Shown: one piece after another, positions 1 to 5,495 of the stretch | Numbering within the stretch: the stretch's first letter is position 1 | How the letters are laid out: each line of letters opens with the position of its first letter | NCBI GenBank assembly: GCA_937877515.1 | Contig: CALFIX010000023.1 | Coordinates: 1-5,696, forward strand | Source of the DNA: an uncultured Treponema sp. | GTDB lineage: Bacteria > Spirochaetota > Spirochaetia > Treponematales > Treponemataceae | DNA length: 5,696 nt | Direction of reading: 5' to 3' | Made by a program: the position numbers and the translations under genes | Notes under the pieces: generated by a model | The model's input: only the letters and a program-made list of their open reading frames with translations | What the model was told of the DNA's origin: nothing | Database searches by the model: none

Positions 1-133
1 ACTTTGTTTCTAAAAGTTTTTCTTTTCTACGGGCAAAAAGCCAAAGTTCATCTAAATTTTCTTTTGAAAGTTCTAATGCAAAATGAACTCCCATTCCACT
101 TGAAGCACCTGTTACTATGGCAATATTTTTCAT
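1..133 (-). CDS. Short-chain dehydrogenase/reductase (SDR family), N-terminal part only
   Basis: This is the 5' end of a leftward gene; 44 codons are visible and the rest lies outside the window. The translation begins MKNIAIVTGASSGMGVHF, which is the first beta strand and glycine-rich turn of an SDR Rossmann fold (TGxxxGxG at residues 8-15, with Met where Ile is usual). A second strand follows (ELWLFARRKEKL). The Arg-Arg pair after that strand suggests a preference for NADP(H), as is known for classical SDRs. The substrate cannot be told because the Tyr-x-x-x-Lys catalytic site is not in view. The start is the ATG whose complement is at 131-133. It has no Shine-Dalgarno sequence, and a -10-like TATACT lies 7 nt upstream. 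The gene is divergent from the GH3 gene. The family is well supported; the exact role is unknown. Confidence 0.85.
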   Translation of the reverse strand, partial: MKNIAIVTGASSGMGVHFALELSKENLDELWLFARRKEKLLETK

Positions 134-197
134 GCAGGAGAGTATAGCATATTTCTTTGTATTGTAAAATGGTTATTCTTAGAGTATACTCTTTTCT
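134..197. promoter_or_regulatory. Divergent promoter region with overlapping -35 boxes and probably leaderless starts
   Basis: This 64-bp spacer separates two divergent genes. Rightward: TTGTAA at 162-167, a 17-bp spacer and TATACT at 185-190, with the ATG at 198. Leftward (complement): TTTACA at 168-163, a 16-bp spacer and TATACT at 146-141, preceded by TGC (an extended -10), with the ATG at 133. In both directions exactly 7 nt separate the -10 box from the start codon, so transcription is expected to begin at or next to the ATG. Neither gene has a Shine-Dalgarno sequence. The -35 boxes share five positions, so polymerase could probably occupy only one promoter at a time. The boxes are read directly from the sequence; promoter activity and leaderless starts are inferred. 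Confidence 0.6.
181..192. repeat. Perfect 12-bp palindrome over the GH3 -10 box
   Basis: AGAGTATACTCT is a perfect inverted repeat that covers the rightward -10 box. The half AGAGTATA recurs at 139-146, where it covers the leftward -10 box. It could be an operator, or it may simply follow from two similar -10 regions. Confidence 0.4.
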
Positions 198-1526
198 ATG
201 AAAAAAAATGTAAACTATCCATTTGCTTTTTTTCTTGTATTGCTTTTACTTAGTGTAAATTTTAATGCGTACGCTGCATATCTGCCATGGAAAACTGCTC
301 TTAGAATTGTAAATGACAAAGAAAGTAAGAAAATTGACATTGCTTTAGAAAATTATCTTTTATCTTTGGGTAAAGAAAATGCTATTGCTCAGCTTTGCCT
401 TGTAAATATAGAGGGCAGCAAAAGCTATTCTCCCGTGGAAACGGTATTTGACGTTACAGGAAAAAGAAAAGATAAAGATAAACCTTTGGTTAGCGGAGGT
501 TTTTTATTTTTTTCATACAATATTGCTCCTTCTGCCAAAGAGGCAATTGAGTTTTCAAAATCTATTACAGACTATTGCTTAAGCCGTAATCTAAGCGTGC
601 CTTATATTGCTGTAGATCAGGAAGGCGGTGAAGTAAATAGACTTAAGCACATAACAAGTTATCTTCCTTCAGAAGCAAAAATTGCAAAGACTCTTACTCC
701 AGAAGAAAGTTATAATCTTTATAAAAGTCAAGCTATGCAAATGAAAGCTTTGGGATTTTCAATGAATCTTGCCCCTGTAGTTGAATCTTTAGATGAAAGT
801 AATAAAGAGTTTCTTGGGTTAAGAAGCTTTGGTTCTCCTTCAAAGTCTATAATTTACAGTTCTGTGTTTGTACGTGCTTTTGAAGAGAGTTCTGTTGCCT
901 CTGTAATAAAACATTTTCCTGGAAATACAAATGTAGACCCTCATACAGGACTTCCTTTTTTAGACATGACTGAAGCTCAAATTATAAAAAAATGTGTTTC
1001 TCCTCTTCCTTTTATTTTTTTAGAAAATCCTTCATGCGTTTTAATGTCTCATGCAAAAACTTCAAGTTTTGAAAATAATGTTCCGGCCTGTCTAAGTTCT
1101 TTTTGGATTCAAAAAATTTTAAAAGAAACGTTGCTGTTTAAGGGACTCGTTATAAGTGATGACATATTCATGAAAGCTTTTTTAGATAACGGCTTTTCAA
1201 AAGAAAATGCTGCTGTAAGGGCAATAGAAGCCGGGTGCGATGTTATAATGTTAAGTGAAAAACGCTGCGCATATCTTGTAAAAATTCTTTTAGAAGAATC
1301 ACAGAAAAATCCATCTTTTGCTTCTAGGCTTTTGGACGCTCAAAAGAAAGTCGTTCGTTTTAAAATTTCAAAAGGGCTTTTAGAGCTTATAAAAAAAGAA
1401 GACGGCACTTATACTGTTATGAACATGGAATCTCCTTCTGAAAGCGAGAGGTTAAATGATTTTAACCGTTATTACAAAGAGGGGGTAAGTCTTTATAATT
1501 TGTACTATGGAATGAAAAATGAATAA
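198..1526 (+). CDS. Exported glycoside hydrolase family 3 protein, NagZ-like beta-N-acetylhexosaminidase
   Basis: A 442-residue protein. Residues 1-26 form a signal peptide: KK near the N-terminus, a hydrophobic core at about 9-20, and an A-Y-A cleavage site with no lipobox Cys. The mature enzyme is therefore probably periplasmic or secreted. The rest is a GH3 N-terminal TIM barrel. Visible motifs are DQEGGEVNR (140-148), GLRSFG (207-212), KHFPG (238-242), the Asp247-Pro-His249 dyad followed by TGLP, MSH (283-285), and SDD (320-322), whose first Asp is the likely nucleophile. In known NagZ enzymes the Asp-His dyad acts as general acid/base, and the enzyme removes N-acetylglucosamine from muropeptides; this activity is inferred here. 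The loop after KHFPG is about two residues shorter than usual and lacks the common HGDT. There is no C-terminal GH3 domain. The start is chosen because it gives an intact signal peptide. The gene overlaps the methyltransferase by 8 bp. Confidence 0.85.
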   Translation: MKKNVNYPFAFFLVLLLLSVNFNAYAAYLPWKTALRIVNDKESKKIDIALENYLLSLGKENAIAQLCLVNIEGSKSYSPVETVFDVTGKRKDKDKPLVSGGFLFFSYNIAPSAKEAIEFSKSITDYCLSRNLSVPYIAVDQEGGEVNRLKHITSYLPSEAKIAKTLTPEESYNLYKSQAMQMKALGFSMNLAPVVESLDESNKEFLGLRSFGSPSKSIIYSSVFVRAFEESSVASVIKHFPGNTNVDPHTGLPFLDMTEAQIIKKCVSPLPFIFLENPSCVLMSHAKTSSFENNVPACLSSFWIQKILKETLLFKGLVISDDIFMKAFLDNGFSKENAAVRAIEAGCDVIMLSEKRCAYLVKILLEESQKNPSFASRLLDAQKKVVRFKISKGLLELIKKEDGTYTVMNMESPSESERLNDFNRYYKEGVSLYNLYYGMKNE

Positions 1527-2400
1527 AATGTCAGTACAAAAACAAAAGCTCTTCGGAAAAGACGGTTTTGACTCTTATTATTGTTCCCTGTTTGGCGAGC
1601 GTTGGCAGGGCTTAAAAGCTTCTCTTCTAAAAGAAAATACCTATGCCGCTGTTAAAGTACAAGATAAAGAGACTTATTACATGGATCCGGCGTCTGTCTG
1701 TGCGGCATTAACGCTTCCGTCGGGAGAAGAAAATTTAGATTTATGCGCAGCTCCCGGCGGAAAAACTTTAGTGCTGGCTTTATGCATGAGTGACATGGCA
1801 AATCTTTATTCAAACGAAAGATCTCAGCAAAGAAAAAAACGCTTAGATTCTGTTGTGCAAAATTCTTTACCAGAGCAAATTTCATCCAGAGTTTTTACAT
1901 CTTGTTCCGATGGAGCTTTGTGGTGTAAAAAAGAAACTAAGAAATTTGACTCAATTCTTTTAGACGCACCTTGTTCAAGCGAGCGTCATGTTTTAACAGA
2001 TTCCAAGTATCTTTCAGAGTGGAGCCCCAGCCGCGTAAAATCTGTTTCTATGGAACAGTGGGCTTTATTGTCTTCTGCCTGGCGTCTTTTAAGGGAAGGT
2101 GGTTATCTTTTATATGCAACTTGTGCCTTAAATCCTACGGAAAACGAGGAACAGATAAAGCGACTTCAAAAAAAGTTTGCAGATGCAGAGGTTTTCGGCC
2201 TTGAGAAAATGAAAGATTCCTTTATGCAGAATTTAAAAAAAGCATCTTCTTTTATATCTTTACAGAATTCTGACATTGAATCTTTAGAATCTCTTTATAC
2301 CCTTTCTGAGCCTTTAGAGAATGGAGTTCATCTCTTACCGGATTCTGAAAAAAATACAGGACCTCTATACTTTTGTCTTGTTAGAAAGCGTGTATCTTAA
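1519..2400 (+). CDS. SAM-dependent RNA cytosine-C5 methyltransferase (RsmB/NSUN family)
   Basis: A 293-residue Rossmann-fold methyltransferase of the Nol1/Nop2/Sun family, which makes 5-methylcytosine in rRNA or tRNA. The SAM-binding motif I is DLCAAPGGKT (74-83). Motif IV is LDAPCSSERH, with Cys152 as the release cysteine. Motif VI is ATCALNPTENEEQ, with Cys202 as the expected nucleophile, so both catalytic cysteines are present. The N-terminal NusB-like domain of RsmB (full length about 430 aa) is missing, and there is no clear C-terminal PUA domain. The short form and the APCSSERH motif recall the NSUN3/NSUN4 type. The RNA target cannot be read from sequence. The ATG at 1519 overlaps the end of the GH3 gene by 8 bp and lacks a clear ribosome binding site, so coupled translation is likely. 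An in-frame ATG at 1528 is an alternative start. Confidence 0.9.
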   Translation: MNKMSVQKQKLFGKDGFDSYYCSLFGERWQGLKASLLKENTYAAVKVQDKETYYMDPASVCAALTLPSGEENLDLCAAPGGKTLVLALCMSDMANLYSNERSQQRKKRLDSVVQNSLPEQISSRVFTSCSDGALWCKKETKKFDSILLDAPCSSERHVLTDSKYLSEWSPSRVKSVSMEQWALLSSAWRLLREGGYLLYATCALNPTENEEQIKRLQKKFADAEVFGLEKMKDSFMQNLKKASSFISLQNSDIESLESLYTLSEPLENGVHLLPDSEKNTGPLYFCLVRKRVS

Positions 2401-2429
2401 AATTAACTAAATAAAATACAGCTCTTATC

Positions 2430-2458
2430 TTGATAAATGGATTTTTCTGAATTAGAAT
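2430..2458 (+). promoter_or_regulatory. Sigma70-like promoter of the GAF/HD-GYP gene
   Basis: TTGATA (2430-2435), a 17-bp spacer and TAGAAT (2453-2458) each match consensus in five of six positions. The expected transcript start is near 2465, leaving a leader of only about 10-12 nt before the start codon. This promoter would separate the gene from the upstream GH3/methyltransferase pair. I see no intrinsic terminator in the 73-bp gap, so read-through remains possible. Confidence 0.6.
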
Positions 2459-2473
2459 ATCTGTAGGTAAAAA

Positions 2474-3742
2474 GTGATGAATGAAAGTCAGCTTCATGAA
2501 CAAAAGCTTCAGCAAATATCCCAAAACCTTGAAAGCCTTAACGGCATAAAAGACGTTGACATTCTTTTAGAAAATATTCTTTCGCGTGCTAGAGAAATTG
2601 TAAATGCTGATGCAGGTTCAATTTATGAATACATCTCGCAAGATAATCTCCTAAAAATTCGCTATAGTCAAAACGATACCTTGCAGAAACGTCTTGCTCG
2701 TGGTGAAAAGCTTCCGTATACATCATTTTCTTTTAGGCCTACAACAGAAACTATAGCAGGCTATTGTTTTTTATCTAAAAAGGCCATAAATATTCCAGAC
2801 TGTTATAATCTTTCTGAATATGTAGACGAACAAAATCAAGATACCCGTCCTTATAGCTTTGGCTCTCAATCTGACGAGAAAACAGGTTATCATACAAAAT
2901 CAATGCTTACCATTCCGCTAAGAATGTCAGACGGCAGAATGTTAGGTGTTTTGCAGATGATAAATGCCCAAAATGCACTTGGGCAGGTAATACCTTTTGA
3001 TCAGAGTACAGAGTTTTACATTCAACAGTTTGCTTCAAAAATTGGTCAAATTTATGAAAATGCATTCCGTACAAAGCAGTGGATAGAACGCATTGTAAAA
3101 ACTGCAGGATTGAGAGACCCTAGAGAAACAGGTGCGCACGTAGAACGTGTTGCAAGTTTTTCTGTAGAAATTTATGACCGATATGCGTCAAATAAAGGAA
3201 TTCCTGATCAAGAACGAGAGCGTTTTCGAGATCGCCTAAAACTTGCTGCTAAATGTCATGATGTAGGAAAAGTAGGGGTACCTGATAAAATTTTGAAAAA
3301 AGAAGGCAAGTTAGACGAAATCGAAAGAGCTATTATGAAAGGTCACACTTGTATTGGGGCTCAAATATTTACTCCATCAGAAGACGAGTGGGATATTATG
3401 GCTCGAGACGTTTGCTTACATCATCATGACCGTTATGACGGAGGTGACACAGGTTACCCTGGTAATTTTGATTTTATGAACTATGAACCAGAAACTCAAA
3501 TGCCAATGCACATGGAGCAGGCCTTAAAGGGCGAAGAAATTCCTTTGGCGGCACGTATAGTTTCTCTTGCAGATGTTTACGATGCTTTGCGTCATCGTCG
3601 TGTGTATAAGGCTCCCTGGACTCTGGAAGACACTTTAAATGAAATTCAAAGTCAGGCAGGTAAACAGTTTGATCCGGAGCTAGTAGAAGCATTCATGCAG
3701 ATAAAAGATCGTCTGGAGGTTATTAACGAAGCTATAAGCTAA
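2474..3742 (+). CDS. GAF domain plus HD-GYP domain protein, probable cyclic-di-GMP phosphodiesterase
   Basis: A 422-residue cytoplasmic protein counted from the GTG at 2474; the adjacent ATG at 2477 fits the weak TAGG ribosome site (2464-2467) better and is the preferred start. Residues about 20-195 form a GAF sensor domain (DAGSIYEY, MLTIPL and GVLQMINAQN are typical strands). An HD-GYP domain follows: H222 in ETGAHVERV, H262-D263 in KCHDVGKVGVPD, H291 in GHTCIGAQIF, H317-H318 in HHHDRYDGGDTGYP, and D367 in SLADVYDAL. All the usual metal ligands are present, so it should be catalytically competent. HD-GYP enzymes hydrolyse cyclic-di-GMP; that activity here is inferred. Two oddities are a longer stretch before GYP and about 20 extra residues (roughly 331-351) between GYP and GEEIPL. 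The GAF ligand is unknown. There are no membrane segments. Confidence 0.9.
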   Translation: MMNESQLHEQKLQQISQNLESLNGIKDVDILLENILSRAREIVNADAGSIYEYISQDNLLKIRYSQNDTLQKRLARGEKLPYTSFSFRPTTETIAGYCFLSKKAINIPDCYNLSEYVDEQNQDTRPYSFGSQSDEKTGYHTKSMLTIPLRMSDGRMLGVLQMINAQNALGQVIPFDQSTEFYIQQFASKIGQIYENAFRTKQWIERIVKTAGLRDPRETGAHVERVASFSVEIYDRYASNKGIPDQERERFRDRLKLAAKCHDVGKVGVPDKILKKEGKLDEIERAIMKGHTCIGAQIFTPSEDEWDIMARDVCLHHHDRYDGGDTGYPGNFDFMNYEPETQMPMHMEQALKGEEIPLAARIVSLADVYDALRHRRVYKAPWTLEDTLNEIQSQAGKQFDPELVEAFMQIKDRLEVINEAIS

Positions 3743-4209
3743 AGTTTAGAAAGGTGTTCGGTCATAACCCTGTCAAAACAACATGCAAAGTCGTGTAATT
3801 CCTTTTTACCGTAAGCATCTTTTTTCCCGCCAGAAGTAATTTTTAATTCAGAAAACATAAGGTTTTCTTCCCTCTGTTCTAAGTAGCGTGGAATGTTGTC
3901 TTTAGTAAAGAGTGTTCCCCTGTCATTTATGACTGTATAGTTTTTTTCTACAATTCTTTTTGCAAGTAAAATATCTCTTGTTAAAACTATATCGTTTTCT
4001 TTGCACTCATTAACAATCATGTCGTCTGCGGCATCTTTTTCATTTTCACAGATTCTCATTTCAAAGAGGTCTGAGTTATATTCAAAAGGTATGTTACGGT
4101 TTGCAAAATAGATAACATTTATGTTAAGACGGCGGCCTGCTTTTTGAACAAGATGTCTTGCACTATGAGGAAAAGAGTCTGCATCTAAAAGAATGCGTGG
4201 CTTTTCCAC
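3739..4209 (-). CDS. UPF0178 (YaiI/YqxD, DUF188) family protein
   Basis: A 156-residue protein of the UPF0178 family, which has a PIN-like nuclease fold but no firmly established biochemical role. Family landmarks from the chosen start are LLDADSFP (D9, D11), DAADDMIVNE (59-68), IVLTRDILLA (T77-R78-D79), NDRGTLFTKDNI and a late SGGKKDAYGKK. The acidic residues resemble a PIN-type metal site. The chosen start is the GTG whose complement is 4207-4209. A GGAG (complement of 4217-4220) stands 7 nt upstream, and this start removes most of the overlap with zapA; a TTG at 4233 is open but poorly placed. The stop codon overlaps that of the convergent HD-GYP gene. It is the last visible gene of the rpmI-rplT-zapA operon. 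The family call is firm; the function is not. Confidence 0.88.
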   Translation of the reverse strand: MEKPRILLDADSFPHSARHLVQKAGRRLNINVIYFANRNIPFEYNSDLFEMRICENEKDAADDMIVNECKENDIVLTRDILLAKRIVEKNYTVINDRGTLFTKDNIPRYLEQREENLMFSELKITSGGKKDAYGKKELHDFACCFDRVMTEHLSKL

Positions 4210-4213
4210 TGTT

Positions 4214-4516
4214 TTACTCCAGGGCTTTGTCAATTTTTTCTATCATATCAAGAGTTATGCGTTCTGCTTCGTCTTTTTCTGTTGAATCAAATTGCTTGGA
4301 GTAGGCGAGGCTTTTCTGCTTTTCCTTTAGAAGCTCATCTACTAAGGTAATTCCGGAAAGTATGCTTACTTGAAGCTGGTCTCTTAGACCTGAACTTTCC
4401 TGAATGGATTTTGTAATATCTTTGTAGTAAGAAAGAAGTTTGTTTAAGTAATCATCATCTTCCTGAGCCTTTACGGCAAAAGATGTACCTAAAATGTTTA
4501 TGTTAAGCTTTCCCAT
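4214..4516 (-). CDS. zapA: Cell division protein ZapA
   Basis: A 100-residue protein (E. coli ZapA is about 109). It has the family layout: an N-terminal beta hairpin (KLNINILGTSFAVKA, residues 3-17), the acidic EDDDYLNKLL start of the first helix (19-28), then a long helix through SILSGITLVDELLKEKQKS (52-70) that forms the dimer/tetramer coiled coil. ZapA binds FtsZ and bundles protofilaments at the Z-ring; this is known for the family and inferred here. The start ATG (complement of 4514-4516) has no Shine-Dalgarno sequence and sits 6 nt after the stop of the ZapB-like gene, so it probably depends on translational coupling to that gene. The UPF0178 start lies 4 nt after its stop. Confidence 0.87.
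   Translation of the reverse strand: MGKLNINILGTSFAVKAQEDDDYLNKLLSYYKDITKSIQESSGLRDQLQVSILSGITLVDELLKEKQKSLAYSKQFDSTEKDEAERITLDMIEKIDKALE
4217..4220 (-). promoter_or_regulatory. Ribosome binding site deciding the UPF0178 start
   Basis: GGAG on the minus strand lies inside the last codons of zapA, 7 nt before the GTG start at 4209. Its position next to the zapA stop (4216-4214) suggests coupled translation. It supports the GTG start over the upstream TTG at 4233. Confidence 0.7.
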
Positions 4517-4522
4517 AATTAA

Positions 4523-5089
4523 CTAAAAAATTTCGTATTGCTCTGGCGAAAATGCATTTTGCTCGTCGCTAGTAGTTTCAGATTTTTCTTTCTGTGTAAA
4601 AAGAGCTTCCTGCTCTGCACTGCTTACAGGCTCGCTTTCTACATTGCTTTCTTCTAAATGATTTTCTATTGTTTTATCTGACCCCGTGTATGAAACTTCG
4701 TTTGTGTTTAATGCTGAGTCAGAGGGAGGCTCGTTTTTAATAAATTCTTCTGTAAAAGAGTTGTCTTCCTTATTTGAAATGGTTTCTTGTGGTGCCTGCT
4801 CTGTTGTATTAACTTTTTCTGCAGTCTGTGTGTTCAGAACAGCATTTTCTACAGTGTCAAGGCGGTCGAGGGCAAGGAGAATGCCCTGCTCAATCTTACT
4901 TTGATCTGCTTCTAAGAGAGAAACCAACTCCGATTTTTCAGAAAGCGCTTTTGTGAGCTCTAGGCATTTGCTACGTAAAGCATCGTTTTCTGATTTAAGC
5001 TGTTCATTTTGTTCGTTTAGTAAACTGATTTTTTGAACAGCAGTTTCTACTTTTTTCTGCAAGAGCAAAACTTGATCAAGCGAAATCAT
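4523..5089 (-). CDS. ZapB-like coiled-coil protein with long acidic C-terminal tail
   Basis: A 188-residue protein in two parts. Residues 1-85 are a predicted coiled coil with regular Leu/Ile/Val spacing. Its N-terminus (ISLDQVLLLQKKVETAV, then ISLLNEQNEQLKSEN) follows the pattern of E. coli ZapB (SLE...L..KV..AI..I.LL....EELK..N). Its end (LLALDRLDTVE) resembles the ZapB end. Residues about 86-188 are hydrophilic, rich in Glu, Ser, Thr and Asn, and probably disordered; no domain is recognised there. E. coli ZapB is only about 81 residues, so the tail is extra. ZapB bridges ZapA to the chromosome-terminus protein MatP; a ZapA-partner role here is inferred from similarity by eye and from zapA lying directly downstream. 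It could instead be an unrelated coiled coil. The start has a strong AAGGAG, and the gene follows rplT by 25 nt. Confidence 0.72.
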   Translation of the reverse strand: MISLDQVLLLQKKVETAVQKISLLNEQNEQLKSENDALRSKCLELTKALSEKSELVSLLEADQSKIEQGILLALDRLDTVENAVLNTQTAEKVNTTEQAPQETISNKEDNSFTEEFIKNEPPSDSALNTNEVSYTGSDKTIENHLEESNVESEPVSSAEQEALFTQKEKSETTSDEQNAFSPEQYEIF

Positions 5090-5098
5090 TCAGGCAAT

Positions 5099-5104
5099 CT
5101 CCTT
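5099..5104 (-). promoter_or_regulatory. Ribosome binding site of the ZapB-like gene
   Basis: AAGGAG on the minus strand, 9 nt before the ATG at 5089. It lies in the short rplT-to-ZapB-like gap. It is the last strong ribosome site before zapA, which has none of its own. Confidence 0.75.
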
Positions 5105-5114
5105 GAACTTTAAC

Positions 5115-5474
5115 TTAAGCGTTTAAAGCTTTTTTTGCTACTTCAACAACAGCCTTAAATGCTACCGGGTCTTCAATAGCCATGTTGCTCAAAGCCTTGC
5201 GGTTAAGAGTAACACCTGCCTTTTCGAGTCCGTTAATAAAACGACTGTATGTAAGACCTTCTTCTCTAACTGCAGCGTTAATACGAGCAATCCAGAGCTG
5301 GCGATAATCACGCTTCTTAAGCTTACGTCCAGAATATGCGTGGTCAAGAGCCTTTGTTACAGCATCTTTTGCTGGTTTGTAGTTAGACTTGCGGTCACCG
5401 TAAAAGCCTTTTGCAAGCTTTAAAATCTTTGCACGGCGGTTCTTGCGTTTTGTACCATCTATCGCTCTAGGCAT
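5115..5474 (-). CDS. rplT: 50S ribosomal protein L20
   Basis: A 119-residue, Lys/Arg-rich protein of the usual L20 length. Diagnostic stretches are ILKLAKGFYGDR (17-28), KKRDYRQLWIARINAAVREEGLTYSRF (58-84) and NGLEKAGVTLNRKALSNMA. L20 binds 23S rRNA early in large-subunit assembly. In E. coli and Bacillus it also represses its own operon through the mRNA leader; that site would lie upstream and cannot be judged here. The start has AAGGAG (complement of 5483-5488) at 8-nt spacing. The gene follows rpmI by 21 nt. Its second residue is Pro, and the N-terminus (MPRAIDGTKRK) differs somewhat from the common MARVKRG form. Confidence 0.97.
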   Translation of the reverse strand: MPRAIDGTKRKNRRAKILKLAKGFYGDRKSNYKPAKDAVTKALDHAYSGRKLKKRDYRQLWIARINAAVREEGLTYSRFINGLEKAGVTLNRKALSNMAIEDPVAFKAVVEVAKKALNA

Positions 5475-5482
5475 TTTCTATT

Positions 5483-5488
5483 CTCCTT
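5483..5488 (-). promoter_or_regulatory. Ribosome binding site of rplT
   Basis: AAGGAG on the minus strand, 8 nt before the rplT ATG, in the 21-nt rpmI-rplT gap. It is a near-consensus site, as expected for a highly expressed gene. Confidence 0.8.
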
Positions 5489-5495
5489 ATCACCA

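Noticed and set aside
1652..2204. Open frames of about 77 codons on both strands within the methyltransferase gene
   Set aside because: The methyltransferase frame carries all the family motifs. The others are overlaps in other frames with no motifs or ribosome sites.
2401..2473. Possible terminator between the methyltransferase and HD-GYP genes
   Set aside because: No stable GC-containing hairpin followed by a T-run could be found; the gap is better explained by the promoter.
3474..3692. Open frame on the minus strand opposite the HD-GYP domain
   Set aside because: It is antisense to well-conserved coding sequence, with no start signal or recognisable product.
3731..3742. AGCT-ATA-AGCT inverted repeat at the end of the HD-GYP gene
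   Set aside because: A four-pair stem with a 3-nt loop is too small to act as a terminator, and such repeats are common by chance.
4686..4904. Open frame of 72 codons on the plus strand opposite the ZapB-like gene
   Set aside because: It is antisense to the low-complexity tail region, has no ribosome site, and shows no recognisable protein character.
5108..5128. Inverted repeat CTTTAA/TTAAAG around the rplT stop codon
   Set aside because: The stem is six A/T-rich pairs with a 9-nt loop and no U-run after it on the transcript, so it is too weak to call a terminator.
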